Positions 54,989-63,993 of a DNA stretch of 64,000 nt are shown here, in pieces. The stretch is from contig CAWDVG010000001.1 in the NCBI GenBank assembly GCA_963805795.1, positions 1,240,001 through 1,304,000 on the forward strand, read 5' to 3'. Each line of letters opens with the position of its first letter. The first letter of the stretch is position 1. The translations under genes were made by a program, and so were the position numbers. Source of the stretch: CAWARU01 sp963805795. Lineage in GTDB: Bacteria; Pseudomonadota; Gammaproteobacteria; UBA6186; Azoamicaceae. The notes beneath the pieces were generated by a model, which was not told the DNA's origin, made no database searches, and saw nothing but the letters and a program-made list of their open reading frames with translations.

Positions 54989-55025
54989 TTTTCACCTTTA
55001 ATACTCTATACCGAACTAGGGCCAA

Positions 55026-57623
55026 CTAATCTTCAGCCATACTATTCTGCGCCAAAACTTCTCTTCCCCCATTAGATTGCATAGGGCTTACGACCCCAGC
55101 TGCCTCCATGGTTTCAATTAACCTGGCTGCTCGATTATACCCAATTTTTAAGCGTCTTTGAAGATGCGAGATAGAGGCCCGACGCGATTCAGTTACAATC
55201 TGGACTGCCTGGTCATATAAGTCGTCTTGTTCCCCATCACCCATTTCATCAAAGCCAGCTCCCATCATGCCAGTCCCACCAGCCCCAAAAGACCCAAATC
55301 CACCCCCAGCTCCCCCCAAGGAAGAACCTAAAGAACCCAAAATATCTTGTGCATAATCAGGCTCACCGGTTTGTTTAATAGCCTTCACCACCGCATGCAC
55401 TTCCTCATCCGATACAAATGCTCCATGAATTCGAGTTGGGATCCCAGCTCCGGGTGCCAAATAAAGCATATCCCCATGCCCCAGTAATTGCTCAGCACCC
55501 TGCTGATCTAAAATGGTTCGGGAATCAATACGTGAAGAAACTTGATAAGCAATTCGGGTTGGAACATTGGCTTTAATTAAACCTGTGATGACATCTACTG
55601 AGGGTCGTTGGGTGGCCAAAATTAAATGAATACCCGCAGCACGTGCTTTTTGTGCAATGCGCGCAATTAACTCTTCCACTTTCTTACCAACCACCATGAT
55701 CATGTCAGCGAATTCATCGATAATAACCACAATGTAAGGTAAACGTTCTAAAGGTGGCTGTTCAATATTCATTTCAGGGCGCCAAAGAGGATTTAATAAT
55801 ACCTTACCTTCGCTTTCAGCCTCTTGGATTTTACGATTATATCCAATCAGATTTCTCACACCCAGCGCAGCCATTAGCTGATAACGACGCTCCATTTCGG
55901 CCACACACCAACGCAGTACATTGGCTGCGTCTTTCATATCCGTTACAACCGGAGTTAATAGGTGTGGAATGCCATCATAGATGGATAATTCCAACATTTT
56001 AGGATCAATTAATATGAAACGGACATCAGCAGGTGTGGCTTTATATAAAAGGCTTAATAACATCACATTAACACCTACCGATTTACCCGAACCTGTGGTG
56101 CCTGCAACTAATAAATGCGGCATTTTAGATAGGTTTACTACAACAGGTTCACCTGAAATATCTTTACCTAACGCCAAACTTAATACCGACGTCGATTCAC
56201 GATATTCATTAGATTCAATGATTTCCCGGAAACGCACTAAAGCCCGATGTTCATTGGGAATTTCAAGCCCTACCACTGATTTCCCGGGAATGACTTCAAC
56301 AACTCGTACACGGGTAACTGACAAGGCCCTTGCCAAATCTTTAGATAAGCCTGTAATTTTACTAACCTTCAGGCCCGCTGCTAATTCTAACTCGAAACGG
56401 GTAATAACAGGACCAGGATATACCGCTACTACGCTTACTTGCACACCAAACTCTAATAAACGTGCTTCCACTTCTTGTGATAAGGATTTTAATTTTTGTG
56501 GGGAATAGGATTGCTGAGCGGTTTGTTCATCGGCCGGCTCTAATAAATTGACTTCTGGCAGATGTGGATTTTGATCTGAATATTTCTTGATGACTTTTTC
56601 AGGTTTTTCTTGCCCCGTCATCTTAGCCAATAAAGCACTTGCGGATTGGCGCAAACTTTTTGGCTCTGCAGAATCTTTAGCAGATTTTATAGTATTAGAT
56701 TGAGTATTTAAGTTCTGAAAGCTATTTAATGTTAAAGGGTTCTTTATACGATCATTTGAGCCCACATTGCCAATCGCTATTAAAGCTTCTTGTTTCGATG
56801 TTCGCAACTTTTCATTATGTGACTTTTCAAAATTCAAATTTAGATCAGCAATCAATGGCGGTTCTAATCTATCTTTGCGCATATCTTTGCGCATCTTGGG
56901 AGCCAAGCTTATGCTGTTGCTATCTTTTATAATGGATGAAGACAAAGCCCAGGCCTGCCATTTGGCATATATTTTTTTTGCTTGCTGCCAAAGTAGAGGA
57001 AATTGACTACGAATTTGCAGGAGAAAACTAAACATTTTAGATCCCAGAAAATCCATCATGCCAAACCAAGATAATCCCGTTGCTAAAGTAATACCAGCAA
57101 GAAAGATTGATACGAGTAGTAAAGTGCCCCCCCATATGCCCACGGCAGATATGAGTAATTCCATCACTACCTGCCCTAAAATCCCACCAGCACGATAGGG
57201 TAGCCCCTCTGTCCAAATATTGAAATGAATGGCTGCAATACCAGAACCTGCAGCTACAGCAGAAAAGAAACCAAAAAAGCGTAATAGCCAAAGCCAATGG
57301 TTAAAATGACCAATCACAAAACGATTTTGAAAAACCCGAAAGCCACCATAGGCAATCATACAGGGGAACATATAGGCCAAGTAACCAAAAAATGTTAAGA
57401 AAATATCAGAAAACCAAGCCCCAATTCGCCCGGCAGCATTAGCCACCATCACCTGGGTCGCAGTGCGAGACCAACCGGGATCCTGATTGCTGTAGGTAAC
57501 TAAGGAAACTAATAAGAAGATGGCTAGCGCGCTTAGAAGAATGAAACCTCCTTCCTGCAAACGACGCCAAAGCGCTGCTGTAAGAGCTTGCATTGCACTA
57601 TTACCTTTGGAATTACGTTTCAT
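55026..57623 (-). CDS. ftsK: FtsK, DNA translocase
   Basis: 865 residues: four or more N-terminal membrane helices (about residues 25-180), a moderate linker, and the motor with Walker A GTTGSGKSVGVN (about 510) and Walker B YIVVIIDEFADM (about 635). The C-terminal gamma winged helix (QAVQIVTESRRASISHLQRRLKIGYNRAARLIE) recognises KOPS sites and activates XerCD. A Gly-rich stretch (about 775-800) precedes it. It links septum formation to chromosome dimer resolution and heads the ftsK-lolA-serS run. Confidence 0.96.
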   Translation of the reverse strand: MKRNSKGNSAMQALTAALWRRLQEGGFILLSALAIFLLVSLVTYSNQDPGWSRTATQVMVANAAGRIGAWFSDIFLTFFGYLAYMFPCMIAYGGFRVFQNRFVIGHFNHWLWLLRFFGFFSAVAAGSGIAAIHFNIWTEGLPYRAGGILGQVVMELLISAVGIWGGTLLLVSIFLAGITLATGLSWFGMMDFLGSKMFSFLLQIRSQFPLLWQQAKKIYAKWQAWALSSSIIKDSNSISLAPKMRKDMRKDRLEPPLIADLNLNFEKSHNEKLRTSKQEALIAIGNVGSNDRIKNPLTLNSFQNLNTQSNTIKSAKDSAEPKSLRQSASALLAKMTGQEKPEKVIKKYSDQNPHLPEVNLLEPADEQTAQQSYSPQKLKSLSQEVEARLLEFGVQVSVVAVYPGPVITRFELELAAGLKVSKITGLSKDLARALSVTRVRVVEVIPGKSVVGLEIPNEHRALVRFREIIESNEYRESTSVLSLALGKDISGEPVVVNLSKMPHLLVAGTTGSGKSVGVNVMLLSLLYKATPADVRFILIDPKMLELSIYDGIPHLLTPVVTDMKDAANVLRWCVAEMERRYQLMAALGVRNLIGYNRKIQEAESEGKVLLNPLWRPEMNIEQPPLERLPYIVVIIDEFADMIMVVGKKVEELIARIAQKARAAGIHLILATQRPSVDVITGLIKANVPTRIAYQVSSRIDSRTILDQQGAEQLLGHGDMLYLAPGAGIPTRIHGAFVSDEEVHAVVKAIKQTGEPDYAQDILGSLGSSLGGAGGGFGSFGAGGTGMMGAGFDEMGDGEQDDLYDQAVQIVTESRRASISHLQRRLKIGYNRAARLIETMEAAGVVSPMQSNGGREVLAQNSMAED

Positions 57624-57860
57624 TTTTCCTTCCTATGCGTGATGCTCTGGATGCTTAACTTGATATCTTAAACCTAAAAAAATTATTTCAGCTTGCCAAT
57701 TAATAAAAAACCAAATAATCTGATTAAAAAAGATTGAGTTGATACACTTATATTATACACAATAGGAGCAAAAAGAATAGAATATAATGTGAGCGTAAGG
57801 AAGATCGAAAAGAAACGAAAAGTGAGCTAAATTACTACCACCGAATGGCTAGGATAGATG

Positions 57861-59102
57861 CTACCTCCCCAAGTAACGAGTCAGCTTGTCGCTCAAATCC
57901 CGTTGGTTGATAGGCATCATAAAACATTCGTCCAGCAAAGCTAAATCAGCTGTTTGATCAACATTATCTGTTTTATTAGCTCTACTATTATTAGTAGAGC
58001 TAGTGGCCTCAAAAACAATGCTACGCGCCTTTGCCTGCGTGGCTAAAGTATGAGTCTCTGCTTGAGCTTTGCTGTTCAGAGATTGCTCTCTTGCTTCTGC
58101 ACTTGTATTATTTTGATTTTTTTGTTCTTGTTGTTTTTTCTGATAAAGACTCTTGAGTTGTACAAAAGTATCACTATAACCCATTATCTTGGGTTCCGGG
58201 ACAATTCCATTACGTTTATTGAAGGGTGACACAACATCATCTTGTAATTTTGTATCCACTGTTTCGACTTCGACCGACCGACTGGTATTGCAGCTAACAA
58301 GATAATCTTGAATAATCGATAAAATTTGAGGGCTCCCAGGTAAAAGAGTCCCATCTTGCTTATGCGATAAAACTTCTTTAATGGCCTGAATAGCCTTTGA
58401 ATCTAAATCAAAATAATGGGACCGTATTTTTCTAGCCACTTCTGGACCTTGATCAAATGCTGTTCCTGTCCCTATATAATAATCTAGGCAAACCATGTCA
58501 CATTGAAAGCCATTTATAAAGAGATCAACGGCCGCTTGGCCAGAAAATACAGAGTAAATTCTATATTTAATTTGTTTTTCAAAAGCAAAATATTCCATCA
58601 GCATTTTTAGACGTTTTTGTTTTCCTGGTTCATCATCAATAATAAGAATAACCAAGCCCTCCACTGGGTTATTCGTGGGAAGAGATTCTGCAGCACTGAT
58701 TACATTGAGTTTTTTAAAAGACTCAATATCTATTATAGGTTGATTCATAGATACTGGAGACAGCGTTCGCGATAGGTTTTCTGGAGAAGCCAATGAGGAG
58801 GAGGAAGTAGATATCCCATCTTTTTTTGATAGGCTTCGCGTTAATGAGGCAGGAGATGAAACTTGTGAAACAGCTTCAATGGGACTTATTTGAATTGTAT
58901 TTACTTTTGACCCAGCTTCAAGTGCATTTAAAAGAGCTTGTAATCTTAATTGATCAAATTCGTCAAAACCCGCATTACCTCTCGCAGCAATACCGGGATC
59001 AAATGGAGGCATATTGGGACATATACCTTTGTCGGAACAATCTTTTGTTAACTTCGCTATCTGTTGTTGAATATCTACTCGCATTTTTTGAGTTGGGTAC
59101 AT
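57861..59102 (-). CDS. Unusual receiver-domain protein with large insertions
   Basis: 413 residues from the ATG at 59102 (AGGTG upstream). After a 145-residue Ser-rich head, a response-regulator receiver starts with VILIIDDEPGKQKRLKMLM, has a probable phosphoacceptor Asp in DMVCLDYYIG (about residue 206) and GPEVARKIR. The later strands (EPKIMGYSDT and ECFMMPINQRDLSDKLTRYL) follow only after two insertions of about 75 and 85 residues, the second Gln/Ser/Ala-rich. No output domain is seen. It takes the place where lrp often lies between trxB and ftsK. Partner kinase unknown. Confidence 0.7.
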   Translation of the reverse strand: MYPTQKMRVDIQQQIAKLTKDCSDKGICPNMPPFDPGIAARGNAGFDEFDQLRLQALLNALEAGSKVNTIQISPIEAVSQVSSPASLTRSLSKKDGISTSSSSLASPENLSRTLSPVSMNQPIIDIESFKKLNVISAAESLPTNNPVEGLVILIIDDEPGKQKRLKMLMEYFAFEKQIKYRIYSVFSGQAAVDLFINGFQCDMVCLDYYIGTGTAFDQGPEVARKIRSHYFDLDSKAIQAIKEVLSHKQDGTLLPGSPQILSIIQDYLVSCNTSRSVEVETVDTKLQDDVVSPFNKRNGIVPEPKIMGYSDTFVQLKSLYQKKQQEQKNQNNTSAEAREQSLNSKAQAETHTLATQAKARSIVFEATSSTNNSRANKTDNVDQTADLALLDECFMMPINQRDLSDKLTRYLGR

Positions 59103-59375
59103 AATATCACCTGCTTCCATATAATTTGTTAGTAAACAAAATAATTTAATAATTACAAAGGTGCATACTATATACTATTAATTGAAATGTCAACCGGCTT
59201 CAATATTAACTTGCTTCTTCTGCCTATTAACTTCGTCTGCCCTAATTTCTAACCACCTCTACCCTTGCTCTTGCCCCTCAACCCATGATAGCGTGGGACC
59301 TCGTTGCAACTAGGCTACTGCAACTCATTGTTTAGCTATAAGGAAGGCTTGCTGATTCAAGCTCTTAGAGGTTAT

Positions 59376-60383
59376 ATGACAGATTCTATTTCAAAAAGAC
59401 ATGTGCAACTCCTGATTTTGGGATCCGGTCCTGCGGGTTATACGGCGGCAATTTATGCTGCACGGGCGAATTTATTTCCTGTGCTTATTACGGGCCTTGA
59501 AAAAGGAGGTCAATTAACCACTACAACAGAAGTAGACAACTGGCCAGGAGATGTTGAAGGATTACTAGGACCTGCCCTTATGGAGCGTATGGAACGTCAT
59601 GCCCTTCGTTTTAATACTGAAGTTATTTTTGATCATATTCTAAAGGCTGATTTAAGCCAAAGACCTTTTCATTTAACGGGCGAATCCAAAACAATTTATA
59701 CCACCGATGCCCTGATTATTGCTACGGGTGCCACAGCAAAATATCTTGGAATTCCTTCTGAACAAGCTTTTATGGGCAAAGGTGTTTCGGCCTGCGCAAC
59801 TTGCGATGGCTTTTTCTATCGAAAACAACCTGTTGCCGTGATAGGCGGTGGCAACACGGCCGTTGAAGAAGCTTTATATCTTTCAAATATTGCTTCTCAT
59901 GTAACCGTTGTGCATCGACGAAACAAATTTCGGGCAGAAAAAATCTTAATTTCTCAATTAATGAAAAAAGTAGATGCGGGTCTAGTGACGGTTCATTGGG
60001 ATAGTACATTAGAAGAAGTGCTTGGAAATGAGCAGGGCGTTACCGGTATGCGAATTAAGCATGTGAAATCAAATCTCATGCAAGATATTCCGTTAAATGG
60101 CGTGTTTATTGCGATTGGCCACAGTCCTAATACTAAGCTTTTTGAAGGACAATTAAGAATGCATAATGGCTATATTCAAGTTAAAACAGGCCTAGAAGGC
60201 AACGCAACTGCAACCAGTATTCCCGGTGTTTTTGCTGCAGGAGATGTAGCTGATCATATTTATCGCCAAGCCATTACTTCTGGTGGAACCGGTTGTATGG
60301 CTGCTTTGGATGCAGAAAAATATTTAGATGCTTTAGGTGATTTAAACCCCACAAAAGAAGCAGAGTTTAGTCATCAGGAATAG
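59376..60383 (+). CDS. trxB: Thioredoxin reductase
   Basis: 335 residues from the ATG at 59376 (AGAGG upstream). The FAD motif is LILGSGPAGYTAAIYAARA, the redox-active disulfide is CATC (about residue 138), and the NADPH motif is VIGGGNTAVEEALYL. The final VFAAGDVADHIYRQAITSGGTGCMAALDAEKYL is typical. It uses NADPH to reduce thioredoxin. It is divergent from the receiver gene and followed by infA. Confidence 0.96.
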   Translation: MTDSISKRHVQLLILGSGPAGYTAAIYAARANLFPVLITGLEKGGQLTTTTEVDNWPGDVEGLLGPALMERMERHALRFNTEVIFDHILKADLSQRPFHLTGESKTIYTTDALIIATGATAKYLGIPSEQAFMGKGVSACATCDGFFYRKQPVAVIGGGNTAVEEALYLSNIASHVTVVHRRNKFRAEKILISQLMKKVDAGLVTVHWDSTLEEVLGNEQGVTGMRIKHVKSNLMQDIPLNGVFIAIGHSPNTKLFEGQLRMHNGYIQVKTGLEGNATATSIPGVFAAGDVADHIYRQAITSGGTGCMAALDAEKYLDALGDLNPTKEAEFSHQE

Positions 60384-60474
60384 TTTTCCTGGCAGCCTAT
60401 TCTATTTTTTGCTAACATAGTCAAAGCAAATGGATTTTTATATATCGTTAATATTTAGAGGTTAAAGGTAAAAC

Positions 60475-60732
60475 ATGCCAAAAGAAGATGCCATTGAAAT
60501 GGAAGGAACGGTTATCGAAACCCTTCCGAATACGCATTTTCGAGTTCAACTCGAAAATGGCCATATCGTTATTGCGCATATTTCCGGACGAATGCGCAAA
60601 AATTATATTCGCATTCTAATGGGTGACAAAGTAACAGTTCAAATTACCCCTTATGATCTTGGCAAAGGTAGAATCATTTTCCGTAATCGGGAAGGTGGTG
60701 CGCCTAAAGAAAAAGAATCAGAAATCGAATAA
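60475..60732 (+). CDS. infA: Translation initiation factor IF-1
   Basis: 85 residues with the S1-like OB fold: MPKEDAIEMEGTVIETLPN, FRVQLENGHIVIAHISGRMRKNYIRIL and GDKVTVQITPYDLGKGRIIFR. It is about 13 residues longer than usual, with a charged tail (GGAPKEKESEIE). GAGGTTAAAGGT precedes the ATG. It follows trxB by 91 bases and ends at a clear terminator. Confidence 0.96.
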   Translation: MPKEDAIEMEGTVIETLPNTHFRVQLENGHIVIAHISGRMRKNYIRILMGDKVTVQITPYDLGKGRIIFRNREGGAPKEKESEIE

Positions 60733-60744
60733 TAGATTAAAGCC

Positions 60745-60776
60745 GAAAATCTGCTGGGTAAAGCCAGCAGATTTTC
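60745..60776. terminator. Bidirectional rho-independent terminator
   Basis: GAAAATCTGCTGG and CCAGCAGATTTTC pair perfectly around a six-base loop. The plus strand continues in TTTTCTC, and the minus strand also has a T-rich side, so it can serve both infA and the convergent gene ending at 60791. Confidence 0.85.
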
Positions 60777-60790
60777 TCAAAAGATGGGCG

Positions 60791-61237
60791 TTAGTCTGAA
60801 GTGTTGCGTACATGGCCTGGGGCAGATAGTACAGTACTGGCCACAGGCACACGTTTCTTTACAGCATTATACGCCGATACCATTACCATGGGGGCTGGCG
60901 GTGGTGGTGGGGGTGCTGCTACAGCTGCTGCCTCCATCTCCATGTTAGCTGATCCTGAAGATACCGATCCCGAACTAAATTGGGGTCCACCTGGTGCTCC
61001 AGATGCATTTGCAGCGGGTTTAGTCGTTGAAATAGCCAAGGCCTGAAACGTAGTTGTGACTCCGTTATTACCTAATACTGCAGCTGAGCTAGAACCCGCA
61101 GGAACACCGGCTACTGCCGCACTAGCAGCTGGCACTATCTGCTGCCCATCTTGCATCGCTTTCAGTTTACCAGCTTCCTCGTTTTGCTTTCCAGTACGAA
61201 GGGAATCAAGGTACTCTTTGCCCAGTTTTTGCATCAT
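60791..61237 (-). CDS. Ala/Pro-rich fragment, probably the 3' part of the IS-split ankyrin gene
   Basis: 148 residues starting MMQKLGKEYLDSLRTGKQNEE and turning into Ala/Gly/Ser/Pro-rich disorder with seven prolines in a row. No ribosome site is seen before the ATG pair. The frame extends upstream as RRVYPEDKVK before a stop, and the ankyrin gene across the insertion ends CGRVYTHYT, sharing the RVY join. This supports a single gene broken by the insertion at 61287-62753, though flanking bases are also altered. It could be a pseudogene fragment. Confidence 0.5.
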   Translation of the reverse strand: MMQKLGKEYLDSLRTGKQNEEAGKLKAMQDGQQIVPAASAAVAGVPAGSSSAAVLGNNGVTTTFQALAISTTKPAANASGAPGGPQFSSGSVSSGSANMEMEAAAVAAPPPPPPAPMVMVSAYNAVKKRVPVASTVLSAPGHVRNTSD

Positions 61238-61286
61238 TTTAACTTTATCTTCTGGATATACCCTTCGCTAATGAAGATGCGAAGTA

Positions 61287-61477
61287 TCCTTTCAACTTAA
61301 AAGGAGTGCCAACGGGTCCTGCCGCTGCGTCACCCCGCCGTCCTCGCTACGCACTTCTCTCGCGCCGCCATCTCTATATACTTTGATTATCTAGTCTGTT
61401 AGCAGCGTCGCATAGTTCAGTGCTGCGCTGCGCGGCGGCCGGGGCCCCCGCCTGCGCGTCACCCGTAAGGCACGCTT
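61287..61477. repeat. Left 191-bp terminal inverted repeat
   Basis: Begins TCCTTTCAACTTAAAAGGAG and ends CACGCTT. The middle is GC-rich (GCGCGGCGGCCGGGGCCCCC). Its complement forms the right end of the element. Confidence 0.9.
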
Positions 61478-61521
61478 ATTTTTTTCTTGCATTTCTCTGA
61501 AATTCATGATCAAATCTAACT

Positions 61522-62550
61522 ATGGAATGGAAATTAACAATCAAGGAACGCCAAAATTTAATTCAGCGTCACCGTAAGGAACGTGACAAGCGTATTTGTG
61601 ACCGAATAAAAGCCGTTTTAGCTTATGATGATGGCTATAGCTACTCTGAAATTGCTAGAATTTTACTGTTAGATGATGAGACAATACACCGCCATGTTGA
61701 AGATTATTTTAAAGATCAAAAGCTAACCACTAGTAATGGCGGCAGCGAAAGTAAACTTAATGATACTGAATCCCAAAAACTGGTGGCGCATCTTTCTGAG
61801 ATTACTTATCTTTACGTAAAAGATATTTGTGACTTTGTGAAAAAAGAATATAAGAAAAAATATAGCATAAGCGGCATGACAAAATGGCTGCACATAAACG
61901 GATTCTGTTATAAAAAACCACATGGGGTGCCAGCAAAAGCGGACAAAGTACAACAAAAAAAGTTCATACGCTTTTATGAAAAATTGAAGATTAAAGCTGG
62001 AACAAAGAAACCTATTTATTTCGTAGATAGCGTTCATCCTCAGCATCAAACCCAACTAACCTATGGTTGGATTTTGAGAGGGGAACGTAAGGAAATTCCC
62101 ACCACAGGTAGACAATACCGATTAAATTTTATTGGTGGCATTTGTCTTACAGGTCATCGATTTACATTTAAACAAGTAGATACGGTTGATGCAGATGCTA
62201 TTGCATTATTTTTGTCTGAATTGAGGAAAATTAATCCTGGAAAACACTTTATTCATGTTATTTGGGATAGAGCAGGATATCATTGTGATAAAGAAATTCA
62301 AAAATTTGCGAAAGGTTTAGCTATTAAACTTCATTATCTGCCGCCTTACTCACCGAATCTGAACCCAATAGAACGATTATGGAAAATGATGCACGAACAG
62401 GTTACCTATAATAGGTATTATGCAACCTTTTCAGAATTTACTAAAGCAACGTTAAATTTCTTAAAAAATATTGGCAGAAAGAAAATAATGTTAAGAGCCA
62501 GGATTACTGATAACTTTGAAGTTTTGCATTCACCTTTATTCGCGGCTTAA
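61522..62550 (+). CDS. IS630-family DDE transposase
   Basis: 342 residues, intact. An N-terminal helix-turn-helix (YSYSEIARILLLDDETIHRHV) is followed by a second DNA-binding part and the catalytic core: first Asp in IYFVDSVHPQH (about 168), second in HVIWDRAGYHCD (about 248), and Glu in YSPNLNPIERLWKMM (about 282). It is one frame, so no programmed frameshift is needed. It appears able to act on the flanking long repeats. Codon use is AT-rich like the host. Confidence 0.93.
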   Translation: MEWKLTIKERQNLIQRHRKERDKRICDRIKAVLAYDDGYSYSEIARILLLDDETIHRHVEDYFKDQKLTTSNGGSESKLNDTESQKLVAHLSEITYLYVKDICDFVKKEYKKKYSISGMTKWLHINGFCYKKPHGVPAKADKVQQKKFIRFYEKLKIKAGTKKPIYFVDSVHPQHQTQLTYGWILRGERKEIPTTGRQYRLNFIGGICLTGHRFTFKQVDTVDADAIALFLSELRKINPGKHFIHVIWDRAGYHCDKEIQKFAKGLAIKLHYLPPYSPNLNPIERLWKMMHEQVTYNRYYATFSEFTKATLNFLKNIGRKKIMLRARITDNFEVLHSPLFAA

Positions 62551-62562
62551 GCCTAAGAAAAC

Positions 62563-62753
62563 AAGCGTGCCCTACGGGTGACGCGCAGGCGGGGGCCCCG
62601 GCCGCCGCGCAGCGCAGCACTGAACTATGCGACGCTGCTAACAGACTAGATAATCAAAGTATATAGAGATGGCGGCGCGAGAGAAGTGCGTAGCGAGGAC
62701 GGCGGGGTGACGCAGCGGCAGGACCCGTTGGCACTCCTTTTAAGTTGAAAGGA
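62563..62753. repeat. Right 191-bp terminal inverted repeat
   Basis: Starts AAGCGTGCCCTACGGGTGAC and ends AAGTTGAAAGGA. It is the reverse complement of 61287-61477 apart from one noted difference. It starts 13 bases after the transposase stop codon. Confidence 0.9.
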
Positions 62754-62808
62754 TATGTCACATGTAGATTGCGAATGCCTACTTTCAAATTTGCCTTTGT
62801 TCGCATCT

Positions 62809-63993
62809 TCAGGTGTAATGGGTATATACCCTACCGCAATCAAATTTCATCTTAGAATTCATTAAATCAACTACTTTTTGATTTGGTTGAACCAGCGTTT
62901 GTACATATAATGCCCCAAGTAAAACTTTAAAAGGTTCATAATTATAATCAATATTATGCTGGCTAAATAACGAACTTGGATGAAGACCCGTTATTGGCCA
63001 AGTCACTGCTATATCTGCTTTTCTTTGAATCAATAAACTTGTTAAACGAGCTCTTTCCTCTATAGAGGTTTTAGGTGGATGAAAACCATCATATTTTCTA
63101 ACTGCTGCAGCTAGTGGATTTCCTTCATATTCTGGCCTGCCATAAGGACTCATTCTCACATGACCATCCATATTAGCCCCAGCTTCAATTAGAGCAACCG
63201 CCAATTTAAAATTATTTCGAATTGCCCAAGATAAAGGAGTATCCCAAAGATCGAATACGGCATCGATATCCCCATTCTTTAGTGTTGACTTCGGCAATAA
63301 TGTTAGCATCTCGGCTGTTAATAATTCATTCATTTTTCTACCCGCCGAAGGTTGTGTAACCGCTGTGCGAGAATTCATCATCGGAGAAGCAAAAAAATAT
63401 GTATTAACTGCAGATTTAGGTTGAACTAATGGAGTAGCAATTGTATTTAAAGCAGAAGGTGTTTTTTTAACCACTGTGCCAGCAGAACCAGCTACCATTG
63501 TAGCAACGCTTACGCCTGCTGAACCAGCGACTGGAATCGCTTGTTGAAGGACAGTAACTTCTTCATTGCCTTTTTTGTTTGCTTGCTTAAGCTTGTTTTG
63601 AGCTTCAAGCGCCGCAGCTTCTTTAGCCAAGCCGTCCATTATTGCTTTAAGTAATACTGGTTCTAGATCTCCAACCACATTTGTTGGAGTTCGAGTGGAA
63701 TCATTGAGTCTGAAGGTGATGACTGAAGTATCTAATGGTTTTTCAACAATTGGGTTTGCATCATTCACTATTATTGCATTATCAATTAGCTTCTGATTAA
63801 TATCAGCGATTGGTTTAGGACGAATTTTTATTTGAGAAATATTTTCATCGAGTAATCCAAAAGAAAAACGTCTATAAATTTCTTGCTTAATTAAATCTCT
63901 TAACTGTTTAAAGTGTATTGGAAAATTGGTATTAATATCCAACATCACCATTGTACCACCGGTAACACCCACTAATGCTAATGTAATTTGCAT
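62809..63993 (-). CDS. Ankyrin-like protein, 5' part of the IS-interrupted gene
   Basis: 394 residues from the ATG at 63993, seven bases inside the window edge; the true start may lie further out. Residues about 145-235 are Ala/Val/Thr-rich linker. Ankyrin-type units follow: VFDLWDTPLSWAIRNNFKLAV and ALIEAGANMDGHV, then GNPLAAAVRKYDG and TSLLIQRKADIAVTW. The end, CGRVYTHYT, comes just 54 bases from the IS and lacks the structure expected for a natural C-terminus. In another frame the sequence continues as PITPEDANKGKFE, suggesting a frame change as well. Possibly a host-interaction protein (inference). Confidence 0.65.
   Translation of the reverse strand: MQITLALVGVTGGTMVMLDINTNFPIHFKQLRDLIKQEIYRRFSFGLLDENISQIKIRPKPIADINQKLIDNAIIVNDANPIVEKPLDTSVITFRLNDSTRTPTNVVGDLEPVLLKAIMDGLAKEAAALEAQNKLKQANKKGNEEVTVLQQAIPVAGSAGVSVATMVAGSAGTVVKKTPSALNTIATPLVQPKSAVNTYFFASPMMNSRTAVTQPSAGRKMNELLTAEMLTLLPKSTLKNGDIDAVFDLWDTPLSWAIRNNFKLAVALIEAGANMDGHVRMSPYGRPEYEGNPLAAAVRKYDGFHPPKTSIEERARLTSLLIQRKADIAVTWPITGLHPSSLFSQHNIDYNYEPFKVLLGALYVQTLVQPNQKVVDLMNSKMKFDCGRVYTHYT

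Larger units (their letters stand above)
61287..62753 (+). mobile_element. IS630-type element with 191-bp terminal inverted repeats
   Basis: 1467 bp flanked on both sides by TA (61285-61286 and 62754-62755), the target duplication expected for the IS630/Tc1 group. The ends are 191-bp inverted repeats that I find to differ only at one place (GCCTTAC against GCCCTAC). The repeats are GC-rich while the transposase between them is AT-rich. Usual IS630 ends are only a few tens of bases. Confidence 0.9.
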
